Counted from the first letter of the stretch, positions 34,950 to 43,880 are shown. The stretch is DNA of 64,000 nt from JAKPKF01 sp964536135 (GCA_964536135.1 CAZHVM010000002.1:10489-74488); one strand, 5' to 3'. Translations and numbers: made by a program. Notes: generated from the sequence alone by a model not told the origin.

Positions 34950-36296
34950 TTAATTAGAAAGACCTCTAGCAAAGATAATCCCTGTAACCGCAGCACCTGT
35001 GATTGCACCAGACAAGCCAGCACCATCTCCTGCAACATACAAGCCCTTAATACAGGTTTGTAACCCCTTATCTGTAGATATCTTGGAAGATCTGAACTTA
35101 ACTTCAGGGGCATAGAGTAGGGTTGAACCTGAATGGATGCCTGGCATTACTGTATCTAATATTTCTAAACCTTCCTGAATATTTTTTACTATTCTGTATG
35201 GTAGTGCCATTGCAATATCTCCCGGAGTAACATCCATTAGAGAAGGAGTAACAAAAGATTTGTTTAATCTACTCCATGTACTTCTTCTCCCACTGTTTAA
35301 ATCTTCTAAACTTTGGAGAATTGGTTTACCACCACCAATAGTGGAAGCAACCTCTGCAATGGATTTGGCATATGCAATGGAATTCTCTACCGGTTCAGTT
35401 AAATTAACTTCACACAGAAGTGCAAAGTTTGAATTTTTTGACAAATGATCTGAATTTGAATGTCCATTAACACATATATATCCCTCATACTCCTCTTTAG
35501 CTACAAGACCATTTGGACAACTACAGAAAGTTCGGATAATGTCATGGTATGTTTTAGTTCTTACTCTGTACACCATTTCATAGAGTGCTTGTGCCTGTCT
35601 TTTCATAATTGAGGTAGGGAATTCAACCCTTACTCCAACCTCTACTTTGTCATATATATATGGTATTTCATGTTTAGTGGCTAATTTCTGAAGCCAGTTT
35701 GCCCTAATTCTCCCAGGTGCAAGTAGAACAGTATCACAATATATTTTCTTTCCATCCTTAGTTACAACTCCCTTTACAGAGCCATCTTTAACAATAACAT
35801 CTACAACTTCAGTATTTTCTAAAATGTCTATCTCTTTCCCTAAAAGGTATTTTTCGAATTTCAACATTACCTCTTTTAATTTGTCTGTACCGACATGCCT
35901 TGCTTTTCTTACAACCAACTCAATGTCGTTAACCATCGCTTCATCCTTTAACTTCTCTAAATCTTCTGTCTCTTTAGGAAAATACTCTGCATCTACACCA
36001 AACTTCGTAAAGACTGTATCTACATATTCCAAAATATTTTGGTAATCCTTACTGTCAATTAAATGGAAAGCCTTCTCATGTGAGAGTGTGGCAGTAAAAT
36101 GTAACTTACCATCCGAGAATGTTCCCGCACCTCCAAATCCAGACATTACTTCAGAAGATTTTCTTTTCTCAATCCTATGTCCCATATCTACTAGACCTAT
36201 TTTCCTTTTCTTTCGTTTCTTTAGAAGTTCATAGCATGCAAACATTCCTGCAGGACCAGCACCAACAACTAGCACATCATACTTAGAATTAGACAT
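34950..36296 (-). CDS. FAD-dependent oxidoreductase, COG2509-like
   Basis: A 448-residue flavoprotein. The N-terminal Rossmann motif is VLVVGAGPAGMFACYELL, and the FAD-contact motif is GLYVAGDGAGLSGAITGAAVTG at the C-terminus. GFGGAGTFSDGKLHF and FCSCPNGLVAKEE are typical of the COG2509 'uncharacterised FAD-dependent dehydrogenase' group, whose substrate is unknown. Two cysteines in CSCPNG could be redox active. It is the first gene of a pair with the CofE-like gene. Confidence 0.85.
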   Translation of the reverse strand: MSNSKYDVLVVGAGPAGMFACYELLKKRKKRKIGLVDMGHRIEKRKSSEVMSGFGGAGTFSDGKLHFTATLSHEKAFHLIDSKDYQNILEYVDTVFTKFGVDAEYFPKETEDLEKLKDEAMVNDIELVVRKARHVGTDKLKEVMLKFEKYLLGKEIDILENTEVVDVIVKDGSVKGVVTKDGKKIYCDTVLLAPGRIRANWLQKLATKHEIPYIYDKVEVGVRVEFPTSIMKRQAQALYEMVYRVRTKTYHDIIRTFCSCPNGLVAKEEYEGYICVNGHSNSDHLSKNSNFALLCEVNLTEPVENSIAYAKSIAEVASTIGGGKPILQSLEDLNSGRRSTWSRLNKSFVTPSLMDVTPGDIAMALPYRIVKNIQEGLEILDTVMPGIHSGSTLLYAPEVKFRSSKISTDKGLQTCIKGLYVAGDGAGLSGAITGAAVTGIIFARGLSN

Positions 36297-36391
36297 AGGG
36301 GTCTGTTACGGTTAGGTTACATATTATTATTCCAGAAGAAGAAGTTTTTGACAAGTATTTTATTTTTTTAAATTGTGTTACCATTGTCTAG

Positions 36392-37009
36392 ATGTTAAAG
36401 AAATATACAAAAGGGTTTAACAAAGTAGTGCTTTTTCTTACCATGGCAGATGTTTTTGTATGGGGACCATTCTTCATCATTTCTGCGCTTTCAGGTATAT
36501 ATTTATCTCAAAAGCTAGGAACTGGAACTATAGAGTTTGTAGGAGTCGGAACAGCAATATATTTCCTAACAAGAGCAATTACCCAACTTCCAATTGGATA
36601 TATAACTGACAGAATTAAAAAAGATAAGGATGAGATAATTCTTCTAATCATAGGGATACTTCTAATGGGTCTTCCATATATTCTCTATCCTCAAATATCC
36701 ATGCCAATACATTACTTCATACTGCAGTTTGTATTCGGAGTAGGGGTCTCTCTCAATCTTGCTAACTGGAGAAAGCTCTTTGCAATGAATATAGATAGCG
36801 GAAGAGAGGGAAGACAGTACAGTTTCTACGAGACAATTGTAAGCTTATCTACAGTAATACTCAGTACCACGGTAGGATTAATTGCAAACATGGGAGATAT
36901 ATATTTTGATTTAGTAATGATTGGCTCTGGAATACTTATGATGGCTGGTAGTATATGGGTAGTATTAATATTTAAGCTTCCAAAGAGAAAAACAAATCAT
37001 ATTAAATAA
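36392..37009 (+). CDS. Half-size MFS-like membrane transporter (six helices)
   Basis: A 205-residue protein with six membrane helices and a major facilitator-type loop between helices 2 and 3 (PIGYITDRIKKDKDE, the G-x-x-x-D-R-x motif). Full MFS transporters have twelve helices; here the frame ends in a normal stop after a basic tail (KLPKRKTNHIK), and no second half follows. It may work as a dimer, or be a shortened remnant. The next gene is iscS, 41 nt downstream with its own promoter. Confidence 0.65.
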   Translation: MLKKYTKGFNKVVLFLTMADVFVWGPFFIISALSGIYLSQKLGTGTIEFVGVGTAIYFLTRAITQLPIGYITDRIKKDKDEIILLIIGILLMGLPYILYPQISMPIHYFILQFVFGVGVSLNLANWRKLFAMNIDSGREGRQYSFYETIVSLSTVILSTTVGLIANMGDIYFDLVMIGSGILMMAGSIWVVLIFKLPKRKTNHIK

Positions 37010-37050
37010 TCTAACGATAAATATTTGACTCAGATGATATAATTATATCT

Positions 37051-38214
37051 ATGAATCAAATATACTTAGATCATGCTGCCACAACAAAATTAAAAAAAGA
37101 AGTACTGGATACAATGCTTCCTTTTCTAACTGAGCAATACGGAAATCCTTCCACCATATATACCCTTGGTAGACAAGCTAAGAAAGCCATAGATAAATCA
37201 AGAGAACAGGTAGCCAAAGCGCTAAATGCACAACCAAACGAAATCTTCTTTACCGCCTCTGGTACAGAATCAGATAACTGGGCTTTAAAGGGAATTGCAT
37301 ATGCAAACAAAGATAAAGGCAAACATATCATTACAACCAACATAGAACATCATGCAATACTGCATACTTGCGAATTTTTACAGAAAGAAGGTTTTGACAT
37401 TACATATGTTCCTGTAGATAACGAAGGTATAGTAGATTTAGAAGAATTAAAGAAAGCCATTAGACCAGATACCATACTAATCTCCATCATGCTTGCAAAC
37501 AACGAGATAGGGACAATACAACCAATCAAAGAGATATCCAACATAGCTAAACAACATGGAATATATTTACATACAGATGCTGTTCAAGCGGTAGGAAACA
37601 TACCTGTAGATGTAGAAGACTTAGGAGTAGATTTGCTTTCTCTTTCTGGCCACAAGATATATGGACCTAAGGGAATAGGGGTACTCTACATAAAAAATGG
37701 AACAAAAATATCTTCCTTCGTACACGGTGGTGAACAGGAAAGAGGAAAGAGAGCTGGTACAGAGAATGTTGCAAATATTGTTGGGATTGGGAAAGCCATT
37801 GAACTTGCTACAAAAGATATACCTCAATACAGTACTCATCTACAAGAATTAAGAGATATGACCATAGAGAACATACTAAAAGAAATACCACATACAAGAT
37901 TAAATGGACACAAAGAAAAAAGACTCCCAGGGAATGTAAATATATCCTTCGAATATATAGAAGGTGAATCAATCCTCCTTATGCTAGATGCCAAAGGGAT
38001 ATCTGCCTCTAGTGGTTCTGCATGTACATCTGGCTCACTAGATCCTTCTCATGTACTTCTTGCAATTGGACTTCCTCACGAGATAGCCCATGGCTCCTTA
38101 AGACTAACTTTCGGAGAGGAGGACACTAAGGAAGATGTAAAATATCTTCTAGAGGTACTTCCTCCAATAATTGAAAGATTAAGATCCATGTCCCCTTTAA
38201 ATAATCAAAAATAA
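37051..38214 (+). CDS. iscS: Cysteine desulfurase (IscS/NifS type)
   Basis: A 387-residue PLP enzyme releasing sulfur from cysteine as a protein-bound persulfide. It starts MNQIYLDHAATTK; the PLP lysine lies in LSGHKIYGPKGIG and the active cysteine in ASSGSACTSGSLDPSH. The SGSACTSG loop belongs to the NifS/IscS-type subgroup. A TGATATAAT extended -10 ends 7 nt before the ATG (TATAAT 37038-37043). The following iscU and mnmA genes receive its sulfur for Fe-S clusters and tRNA thiolation. Confidence 0.95.
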   Translation: MNQIYLDHAATTKLKKEVLDTMLPFLTEQYGNPSTIYTLGRQAKKAIDKSREQVAKALNAQPNEIFFTASGTESDNWALKGIAYANKDKGKHIITTNIEHHAILHTCEFLQKEGFDITYVPVDNEGIVDLEELKKAIRPDTILISIMLANNEIGTIQPIKEISNIAKQHGIYLHTDAVQAVGNIPVDVEDLGVDLLSLSGHKIYGPKGIGVLYIKNGTKISSFVHGGEQERGKRAGTENVANIVGIGKAIELATKDIPQYSTHLQELRDMTIENILKEIPHTRLNGHKEKRLPGNVNISFEYIEGESILLMLDAKGISASSGSACTSGSLDPSHVLLAIGLPHEIAHGSLRLTFGEEDTKEDVKYLLEVLPPIIERLRSMSPLNNQK

Positions 38215-38216
38215 AT

Positions 38217-38597
38217 ATGGAAGAATATAGTCAAAAAGTAATGGACCATTTCATGAATCCTAGAAATGTAGGTGAGATTGAGAATGCAGATGGAGTAGGT
38301 ACAGTAGGAAACCCTGTATGTGGAGATATTATGAAGATGTATCTAAAGATAGAGAACAATGTAATTAAAGATGCAAAATTTAAGACATTTGGATGTGGTG
38401 CTGCAGTAGCTACAAGTAGTATGGCTACAGAATTAATAATTGGGAAAACACTTGAAGAAGCACTAGACATTACAAACAGTACGGTAGCAGAAGCACTAGA
38501 TGGACTACCTCCTGTTAAAATGCATTGCTCAAATCTAGCACAACAGGCTGTGAAAGCTGCAATTGAAGATTACAAAAAAAAAGATGGAAAAAAGTAA
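38217..38597 (+). CDS. iscU: Fe-S cluster scaffold protein IscU/NifU N-terminal type
   Basis: A 126-residue scaffold on which Fe-S clusters are built. The three ligand cysteines are C35 (GNPVCGD, with Asp37), C60 (TFGCGAA) and C104 (KMHCSNLA), all conserved. It starts 2 nt after iscS and overlaps mnmA by 14 nt. Users of its clusters in this window include KorB and the H-cluster protein. Confidence 0.95.
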   Translation: MEEYSQKVMDHFMNPRNVGEIENADGVGTVGNPVCGDIMKMYLKIENNVIKDAKFKTFGCGAAVATSSMATELIIGKTLEEALDITNSTVAEALDGLPPVKMHCSNLAQQAVKAAIEDYKKKDGKK

Positions 38598-39609
38598 AAA
38601 AAAAGTTCTACTCGGTATGAGTGGAGGAGTAGATAGTACTGTTGCGGCACATCTACTTCAAAAAGAGGGCTACGAGGTTGTAGGCATTACCTTAAATATG
38701 CTTGGTTGCAAAGAAGAAAGCTACAAGGAAGTTAAAGATCTTTGTAAGACTCTCGGTATACAACATATCTCCATGGATTTGAAACAGGATTTTGACGAGA
38801 ACATTGTTAAATATTTCGTTTCAGAATATTTAAATGGTAAAACCCCAAACCCATGTGTATTGTGCAATAAAGAATTCAAGTTTGAGAAGATGCTTTCCAA
38901 AGCAGATGAGCTAGGTATACAGTACGTTGCAACAGGACACTATGTCAGACTTGAGAAAAAAGATGGTAGATATATCCTTAAAAAAGGAAAAGCTCTAGGA
39001 AAAGACCAGAGTTATGTTTTGTACAAACTTTCTCAAGAGCAACTTTCTCGTTGTATATTTCCTCTTGGAGATTACAAGAAAGAAGATATTCGTAAAATAG
39101 CAGAAGAGTTAGGTCTAAGTAATGCGAAGAAAGAAGATAGCCAAGACATATGTTTTGTGGAAAATAACGACTATACAAGCCTAATTCCACAGACAGATAT
39201 TAAAGGAGGAGATATCGTAGATAAGAAAGGAAATATTCTTGGACAACACAGTGGTATACATAGCTACACATTAGGACAAAGGAAGGGTATTGGGATATCT
39301 TCGAACGAAGCTTTGTATGTAATAGCTCTAGATGTAGAGAGTAACAGGGTAGTAGTAGGGAAAGAGAGAGATATCTACTCAAGGGAGTTAATGGCAAAGG
39401 ATGTGAATTGGATAATGAATCCAACAAGGAGAATGTTAACTAAGGTAAGGATAAGGTACCATGCAAAAGAGGCTTGGGGATATGTTTCAACCTTCGGAGA
39501 AAACAAAGTTAAGGTTAAATTTCTTAAAGCTCAACGAGCTATTACACCAGGACAATCTGTAGTATTTTACAAGGATGAGTATGTCATAGGCGGTGGTACT
39601 ATTGAGTAA
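38584..39609 (+). CDS. mnmA: tRNA-specific 2-thiouridylase
   Basis: A 341-residue enzyme forming 2-thiouridine at tRNA position 34. The PP-loop is LLGMSGGVDSTVAAHLL; the catalytic cysteines lie in NPCVLCNKEF and SQDICFVENN; TGHYVRL and GKDQSYVLYKL are family blocks, and the C-terminal beta-barrel is complete. The start at 38584 (MEKSKKKVLL) overlaps the end of iscU. Its last bases overlap the convergent gene at 39599. Sulfur is expected from IscS just upstream. Confidence 0.95.
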   Translation: MEKSKKKVLLGMSGGVDSTVAAHLLQKEGYEVVGITLNMLGCKEESYKEVKDLCKTLGIQHISMDLKQDFDENIVKYFVSEYLNGKTPNPCVLCNKEFKFEKMLSKADELGIQYVATGHYVRLEKKDGRYILKKGKALGKDQSYVLYKLSQEQLSRCIFPLGDYKKEDIRKIAEELGLSNAKKEDSQDICFVENNDYTSLIPQTDIKGGDIVDKKGNILGQHSGIHSYTLGQRKGIGISSNEALYVIALDVESNRVVVGKERDIYSRELMAKDVNWIMNPTRRMLTKVRIRYHAKEAWGYVSTFGENKVKVKFLKAQRAITPGQSVVFYKDEYVIGGGTIE

Positions 39610-40057
39610 TAATGTTTACAAAAGTTGAGAATGCTTCGGTATCCTCTCTTGTTATATCTTCATCAGAACCAATTATCTTTTCTTTCCCAGTGTGTACCAA
39701 GTGTAAATCCAAATCACCTTTTTCGCTCCATACAATACCGTAACAGAAGCTAGAATCTTTTGTAAAAGGAAGAATTTTAGGATTTCTTGTCACTTCCAAT
39801 GGGACAACACCTAAAAAGTATCTCTCGTATTCTTCATAGTATCTTCCATATAAACAGAGACTTTCAAAATTGAAAAACTGAGGATATGCTTCTGCATTTA
39901 ATAGGACTTGTGCTACGACATTTTTAGAAGGAGATACCTCGTCCATTTTCGTAATCTGGAATATGTTATTTTTCAACATATGGGTCACAAATGGTAATAC
40001 CCCCATAAGGTCTTTTTTGTTTTTTAATCTTTTTTCAATTAATTCCTTTTCTAGCAT
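39599..40057 (-). CDS. Hypothetical cytoplasmic protein downstream of sortase
   Basis: A 152-residue soluble protein with no recognised domain; it has no signal peptide or membrane helix. Its N-terminal half is Lys/Leu-rich and probably helical, and the rest alternates as beta strands (YERYFLGVVPLEV, GDLDLHLVHTG). It lies 4 nt after the sortase-like gene and ends inside mnmA by 11 nt. Cotranscription with the sortase pair is likely. Confidence 0.5.
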   Translation of the reverse strand: MLEKELIEKRLKNKKDLMGVLPFVTHMLKNNIFQITKMDEVSPSKNVVAQVLLNAEAYPQFFNFESLCLYGRYYEEYERYFLGVVPLEVTRNPKILPFTKDSSFCYGIVWSEKGDLDLHLVHTGKEKIIGSDEDITREDTEAFSTFVNIITQ

Positions 40058-40061
40058 ATAT

Positions 40062-40745
40062 TTAATTTGAATCTATTACTTTCCAACCACTTACTAATCT
40101 TAAATCTCCGTTTCTTACTAAGCATGTAGATATTACTAGATCCATATCTCCAGATATTTTATTTCCATTTTCTATTCTCATAGGTTGTACCTTCGTACAC
40201 TCCAGCCTTACATCTCCAAACTTCATTACAGTACCCAGAAGAAGGCCTTTGCTATTAAGGTAGTCGAGTAGTTCTCCAAAGAGGTAATACTTTTTAGCAA
40301 GGGATAATCCGTTATGTACATGTAATTGGTATATTCCATCTTTAAGAAACATAGGGCCACCCAATATGATGTCTCCTTGTTTGTTTAGTTGTTTTCTCCA
40401 ACTGTAATCTGTTTTGAGTAGTTCGTTTAATTTCGTGTAAACAGAATTAGAGTATTCTCCAAGGTATGTATATTTGAAATATATGTCTTTCTTTTCCCAA
40501 TCACTTGGTAGATATCTGTTAGATAACTCAAATGTTACTGTAGTAGGAGTGTTTACCTTTAAATCCAGTAATTCACCTAAATCACTACTCTGGATCTCTT
40601 CTGATGCATTTGTTTGTAATACTGTAATGTCTTGTGTATTAACAAAGAGAGAGTCAAAGAGTGTAGGGTAGAATACCGTAAATGTAAAAATGGCTGTACC
40701 AGTGAATAGTACAGCCATTATTATTAGCGAGACCTTTTTATTCAT
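40062..40745 (-). CDS. Sortase-like transpeptidase, membrane anchored
   Basis: A 227-residue protein with one N-terminal membrane helix (about 5-26) and a C-terminal domain that follows the sortase pattern. The histidine is H142 or H144 in YQLHVHNGLS, followed by YLFGELLDYLNSKG, the catalytic cysteine is C208 in LVISTCLVRNGD and the arginine R216 in DLRLVSGWKV, spaced as in the TLxTC...R motif. Its start overlaps the stop of a surface protein that carries an LAATG sorting signal, a natural substrate. Sequence similarity outside the motifs is weak. Confidence 0.6.
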   Translation of the reverse strand: MNKKVSLIIMAVLFTGTAIFTFTVFYPTLFDSLFVNTQDITVLQTNASEEIQSSDLGELLDLKVNTPTTVTFELSNRYLPSDWEKKDIYFKYTYLGEYSNSVYTKLNELLKTDYSWRKQLNKQGDIILGGPMFLKDGIYQLHVHNGLSLAKKYYLFGELLDYLNSKGLLLGTVMKFGDVRLECTKVQPMRIENGNKISGDMDLVISTCLVRNGDLRLVSGWKVIDSN

Positions 40746-42040
40746 TACTTACTATTCTTTAAGTATGTCTTAGTAAAGAATACAGAATATGTAACTAACA
40801 TAGCAACTAGTAATAGTTCTACTACATATACCGCTATATTATCTGTAGGACCTGTAGCTGCAAGAACTACACCTGTTTCATCGTCTTCTCCTAATACATC
40901 TGGATCGTCAGGAGTGTCCCTTCGTTCTGGAGTAACTGGATATGAATCACAGATTATTGATGAATCATTCTTATCATAGACTGTAATTTCCCCCTCTCTG
41001 TATTCTTTTGAAGAATCACTAGGATCAACTGTCCATAAACCCCATACAATTGGACCTTCAAATGTCAATGTACATGAATCAACAGGTCTCGTTTCTTTTT
41101 GAACTTCTAAACTACATTGTGCATCATAGACATTATCGTCTACTGTTACAGTTCTTTCTCTGACATATTGAGTAGTATTTTCATTATCTATTTCCCACTC
41201 TGACCATGCTCCTTCATTAGTTGTTGTATATTTACACGAAGGTGTTGTTTGGTATTCATACTCCTTTTCTGCAGAACAAATTCCTAAATCATTATATATA
41301 TCTGTCTCCGTTATTGTTCTCTCCCTCACTTCTTGCATATTATTCTCTGGATTTAATGACCATTCACTCCAGCCCCCACTCGAAGAGGTTGTATACTCAC
41401 ATTCTGGGATATCCCTATATTCCGTCTCAATCGTAGTTGCACCACATGAGATTGAGTTATCTTGCATATCTACAATATATACACTTCTTGTTCTGTATTC
41501 TCTGTCATTTTCTTCATCTAGTGCCCAATTACTCCATGCAGAATATGTATTCGTTGTTCGAAGACAATCTGGAACAACACAATTATTTTCTAGAATGGTT
41601 TTTCCTTCTGCATCATAGTTTTTCCCAGGATAATGGCCATCTTTTACACAGCCATACTCATTAACAGTGGTTGAGTCGATAAGATCCCAAGTTGGGCCAT
41701 TCTTTTCACACCTCCATTTAAATTGACCCCAATCAAAGAACAAAGAATAACTAGCAGGGCATTCTTCATGCGTTCCAACTACGCCAATCACATAGTAATC
41801 AAAAGATGGAATTATATCTTCAGGATGCCCATTGTGACCATTTAAATCTGCACTTGTATCTGGATGATTAGTCACATATGGGTTAGTTACAGATCCAGTA
41901 GAATGACAGATATCTATTTGTTTATTCAAACTATTACAATTTGTTTCAGTAGCCTCAACTCTCCCTACAGGAGAAAAAGCTAGAAATAACGCAAACATGA
42001 TAGAAGGCAGAACCACAAAAGATAATAATTTATCTTTCAT
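40745..42040 (-). CDS. Sortase-substrate surface protein with four WSxW (thrombospondin-1-like) repeats and LAATG signal
   Basis: A 431-residue surface protein. After a signal peptide comes a domain with DICHSTGSVTNPYV and LNGHNGHPEDIIPSF. Four modules of about 50 residues each start with a Trp pair: AWSNWALDEEND, GWSEWSLNPENN, AWSEWEIDNENT and VWGLWTVDPSD, followed by Y/V-R-x-R strands and cysteines, as in thrombospondin type 1 repeats. The C-terminus VVLAATGPTDN, then a hydrophobic helix and KTYLKNSK, is a class E-like sortase sorting signal. It is transcribed just before the sortase-like gene. Confidence 0.7.
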   Translation of the reverse strand: MKDKLLSFVVLPSIMFALFLAFSPVGRVEATETNCNSLNKQIDICHSTGSVTNPYVTNHPDTSADLNGHNGHPEDIIPSFDYYVIGVVGTHEECPASYSLFFDWGQFKWRCEKNGPTWDLIDSTTVNEYGCVKDGHYPGKNYDAEGKTILENNCVVPDCLRTTNTYSAWSNWALDEENDREYRTRSVYIVDMQDNSISCGATTIETEYRDIPECEYTTSSSGGWSEWSLNPENNMQEVRERTITETDIYNDLGICSAEKEYEYQTTPSCKYTTTNEGAWSEWEIDNENTTQYVRERTVTVDDNVYDAQCSLEVQKETRPVDSCTLTFEGPIVWGLWTVDPSDSSKEYREGEITVYDKNDSSIICDSYPVTPERRDTPDDPDVLGEDDETGVVLAATGPTDNIAVYVVELLLVAMLVTYSVFFTKTYLKNSK

Positions 42041-42087
42041 AACATTAATAATAATATATTATTATCAATGGGGTTTGCCATTAGCTC

Positions 42088-42121
42088 AGTACTTTTAAGG
42101 CAACCAGATACAAAAAGTACT
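42088..42121. repeat. 9-bp inverted repeat between two minus-strand genes
   Basis: AGTACTTTT (42088-42096) and AAAAGTACT (42113-42121), 16-nt loop. No T run follows on the minus strand, so terminator function is unproved; it lies between the gene ending at 42187 and the surface protein starting at 42040. The rest of this 146-nt spacer shows AT-rich promoter-like sequence only. Confidence 0.4.
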
Positions 42122-42186
42122 TCAATGCTCTTGATGAATTAATTATAGTTAATATTTTTTAGAAAATCAATACTATAGGGAGAGAT

Positions 42187-42672
42187 CTACACCAATCTCT
42201 CTTCAACTATATCAAGAATGGAAGATAGTAACTCTTGAGATTCTTCTGGGAGACAGGAAACTGAAAAAACAGGATATATCTCATGATCAATACCCTTACC
42301 CTCACTGTTTTTACAACACATCTGAACTCCAGCAAATTCACCATTCTGAGTCATTAGATATTCAAATCTATACCCTTGTCCTTCAGCATATCCCTCACCA
42401 TCTTCTATACCAAGTTTAAGGTAACTATTACTACTGACACATAGAACATTAAATTTTGAAACTGCAAGATCTTTCTTAAGAATTTCAACTAGTTGAGGAA
42501 TAATTCTCTCAGCCTCTTCTTGACTTAATTCAAAATATCTACAACCCTCTTTTTGGTATGGAGAATTCATAAATCTATATCTTAGTGTAGAATGCTGAGC
42601 CTTCTCCGCCATTACTCTTACTTTCGCAAGCCTCTCATCTAAAAGTACACTCTTGCACTTCTCTTTCTCCAT
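42187..42672 (-). CDS. Hypothetical soluble protein
   Basis: A 161-residue protein without membrane segments. It has a helical N-terminal half (ELSQEEAERIIPQLVEILKK), a beta-rich middle (SKFNVLCVSSNSYLKLGI) and six cysteines. No family recognised. It follows the gene at 42674 by 1 nt, so the two form one transcript and may act together. Confidence 0.5.
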   Translation of the reverse strand: MEKEKCKSVLLDERLAKVRVMAEKAQHSTLRYRFMNSPYQKEGCRYFELSQEEAERIIPQLVEILKKDLAVSKFNVLCVSSNSYLKLGIEDGEGYAEGQGYRFEYLMTQNGEFAGVQMCCKNSEGKGIDHEIYPVFSVSCLPEESQELLSSILDIVEERLV

Positions 42673-42673
42673 A

Positions 42674-43144
42674 TTATTTACATTCTAGAAATTTTAAAGT
42701 CAGAACTTCAAGCACCTTTATATCACCACGAGATAATTTATTTAAATGCTCTTTAAAAAGACAGTGCATATGACTGATTGGCTTTTTACCTTCCTCTTCA
42801 AATACCCTTAAAATGCTATCTCCCTCCCTTTGATCCCTAATAAATTGTAAGTAATAGGATATTTTACTCCCAGATAAATTATCTTTCCCAGTACCAAAAC
42901 AAAGACCAAATTCAAAAGAATTGCCTTCATCCGTAGAAGTTACCAAACTAAATTGTTCCAAAGACATATTCTCCTTCAAAAATCCGACAGAAAGAAGAAC
43001 CTCATTTATCTCCTTGGTCTCAGGCATATCCTTATTGAAAGGAAGGATCACCATACCCTTCTCCTTTACAATCTCTCCAATCTCTTCTAGATTGCTCTCT
43101 AGGATTTCAACGTTCCTTTCTTCTTTCTCTATTTTAGTATTCAT
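42674..43144 (-). CDS. Hypothetical soluble protein
   Basis: A 156-residue acidic protein with no recognised domain and no export signal. GAGGGG precedes the ATG by 5 nt, a possible ribosome-binding site, which is unusual for this window. It is the first gene of a two-gene minus-strand transcript and is divergent from the membrane gene at 43325. Confidence 0.5.
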   Translation of the reverse strand: MNTKIEKEERNVEILESNLEEIGEIVKEKGMVILPFNKDMPETKEINEVLLSVGFLKENMSLEQFSLVTSTDEGNSFEFGLCFGTGKDNLSGSKISYYLQFIRDQREGDSILRVFEEEGKKPISHMHCLFKEHLNKLSRGDIKVLEVLTLKFLECK

Positions 43145-43193
43145 ATTTTCCCCTCTAAATTATTTCTTACTAAATCTACCACACCCCATAGCA

Positions 43194-43223
43194 TTGAGTA
43201 AAGTACAAAAGAAGATATATAAT
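43194..43223 (+). promoter_or_regulatory. Promoter of the 43325 gene with long leader
   Basis: TTGAGT (43194-43199), 18-nt spacer, TATAAT (43218-43223). The predicted leader of about 95 nt contains a TGATGACT/AGTCGTCA hairpin (43266-43284) and possible GGGA/TCCC closing pairs, then a Shine-Dalgarno site. Confidence 0.5.
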
Positions 43224-43324
43224 AAGTGGGAGATCTTTAACAACATATTATGGAAGATATTTAGGTGATGACTTCAAGTCGTCATTTAATATCCCCATGT
43301 AATAAAATATAAAAGGAGGAAGGA

Positions 43325-43687
43325 ATGAAAGAAAAAGCCCTGTATTGGCACCACAACTTAATCCGTGTATCAATTTACACTCTGATCTTTCTTGGTTTAA
43401 CAGGCATTTTCATCAACGCCTTCAAATGGTTTTGGGTTGCAATAATGGCACTTTTCTACCTTCTGTACCTTTCGTTAAGACCAAATATTCAAAAATTCTT
43501 GACAGAGGATTGGTGCTTTGTTCTGCCCATAATTATCTTGCTTGTCTATCTTCTTGTTGACAAAAGCATTTACCAAGAATATGAGATTTTGGAATTTCTT
43601 GTAATTTCCATCCCTGTTTATACGCTGATTGTCGCAAAAAGAAAGAAAATTGATTTTGAGAATATAAGAACAAAATTACATGGGTAA
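43325..43687 (+). CDS. Four-helix membrane protein with canonical Shine-Dalgarno site
   Basis: A 120-residue protein with about four membrane helices (VSIYTLIFLGLTGIFI, WVAIMALFYLLYLSL, VLPIIILLVYLLV and FLVISIPVYTLIV). No recognised family. AAAGGAGGA (43312-43320) ends 4 nt before the ATG, an ideal ribosome-binding site, unlike the neighbours outside this island. A strong hairpin follows the stop at 43695-43730. Confidence 0.6.
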   Translation: MKEKALYWHHNLIRVSIYTLIFLGLTGIFINAFKWFWVAIMALFYLLYLSLRPNIQKFLTEDWCFVLPIIILLVYLLVDKSIYQEYEILEFLVISIPVYTLIVAKRKKIDFENIRTKLHG

Positions 43688-43694
43688 ATACCAA

Positions 43695-43730
43695 AGCAGG
43701 TGCCTATCGGACACAATATAGGCACCTGCT
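43695..43730 (+). terminator. 13-bp perfect hairpin after the 43325 gene (no U tract)
   Basis: AGCAGGTGCCTAT (43695-43707) pairs perfectly with ATAGGCACCTGCT (43718-43730) around a 10-nt loop. It sits 7 nt after the stop and is G+C rich, but no T run follows, so it could terminate weakly, stabilise the 3' end, or be something else. Confidence 0.5.
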
Positions 43731-43746
43731 AATACCACTAGATATA

Positions 43747-43775
43747 TTGATATATCAACATTCTGATTGTATAAT
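43747..43775 (+). promoter_or_regulatory. Strong promoter of the repeat protein/sortase pair
   Basis: TTGATA (43747-43752), 17-nt spacer, TATAAT (43770-43775), predicted start near 43782 and a leader of about 168 nt. Confidence 0.65.
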
Positions 43776-43796
43776 TCCTGTAAATAGTGTGCAATG

Positions 43797-43880
43797 AAGC
43801 ATGTTTCGAGAATGGTCGCTCAAACAAGCATGTGGAGCAAGTAGCGAAACCGAACTATCACTTTGGTGAGAAACGGTTTC
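43797..43880 (+). promoter_or_regulatory. Leader with mutually exclusive hairpins upstream of 43950
   Basis: GTTTCG (43803-43808) can pair with CGAAAC (43845-43850), but the overlapping GAAACCG (43846-43852) can pair instead with CGGTTTC (43874-43880). The direct repeat AAGCATGT occurs at 43797-43804 and 43826-43833. Switching between helices is the usual design of an attenuator or riboswitch; no known riboswitch consensus was recognised. Confidence 0.35.
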
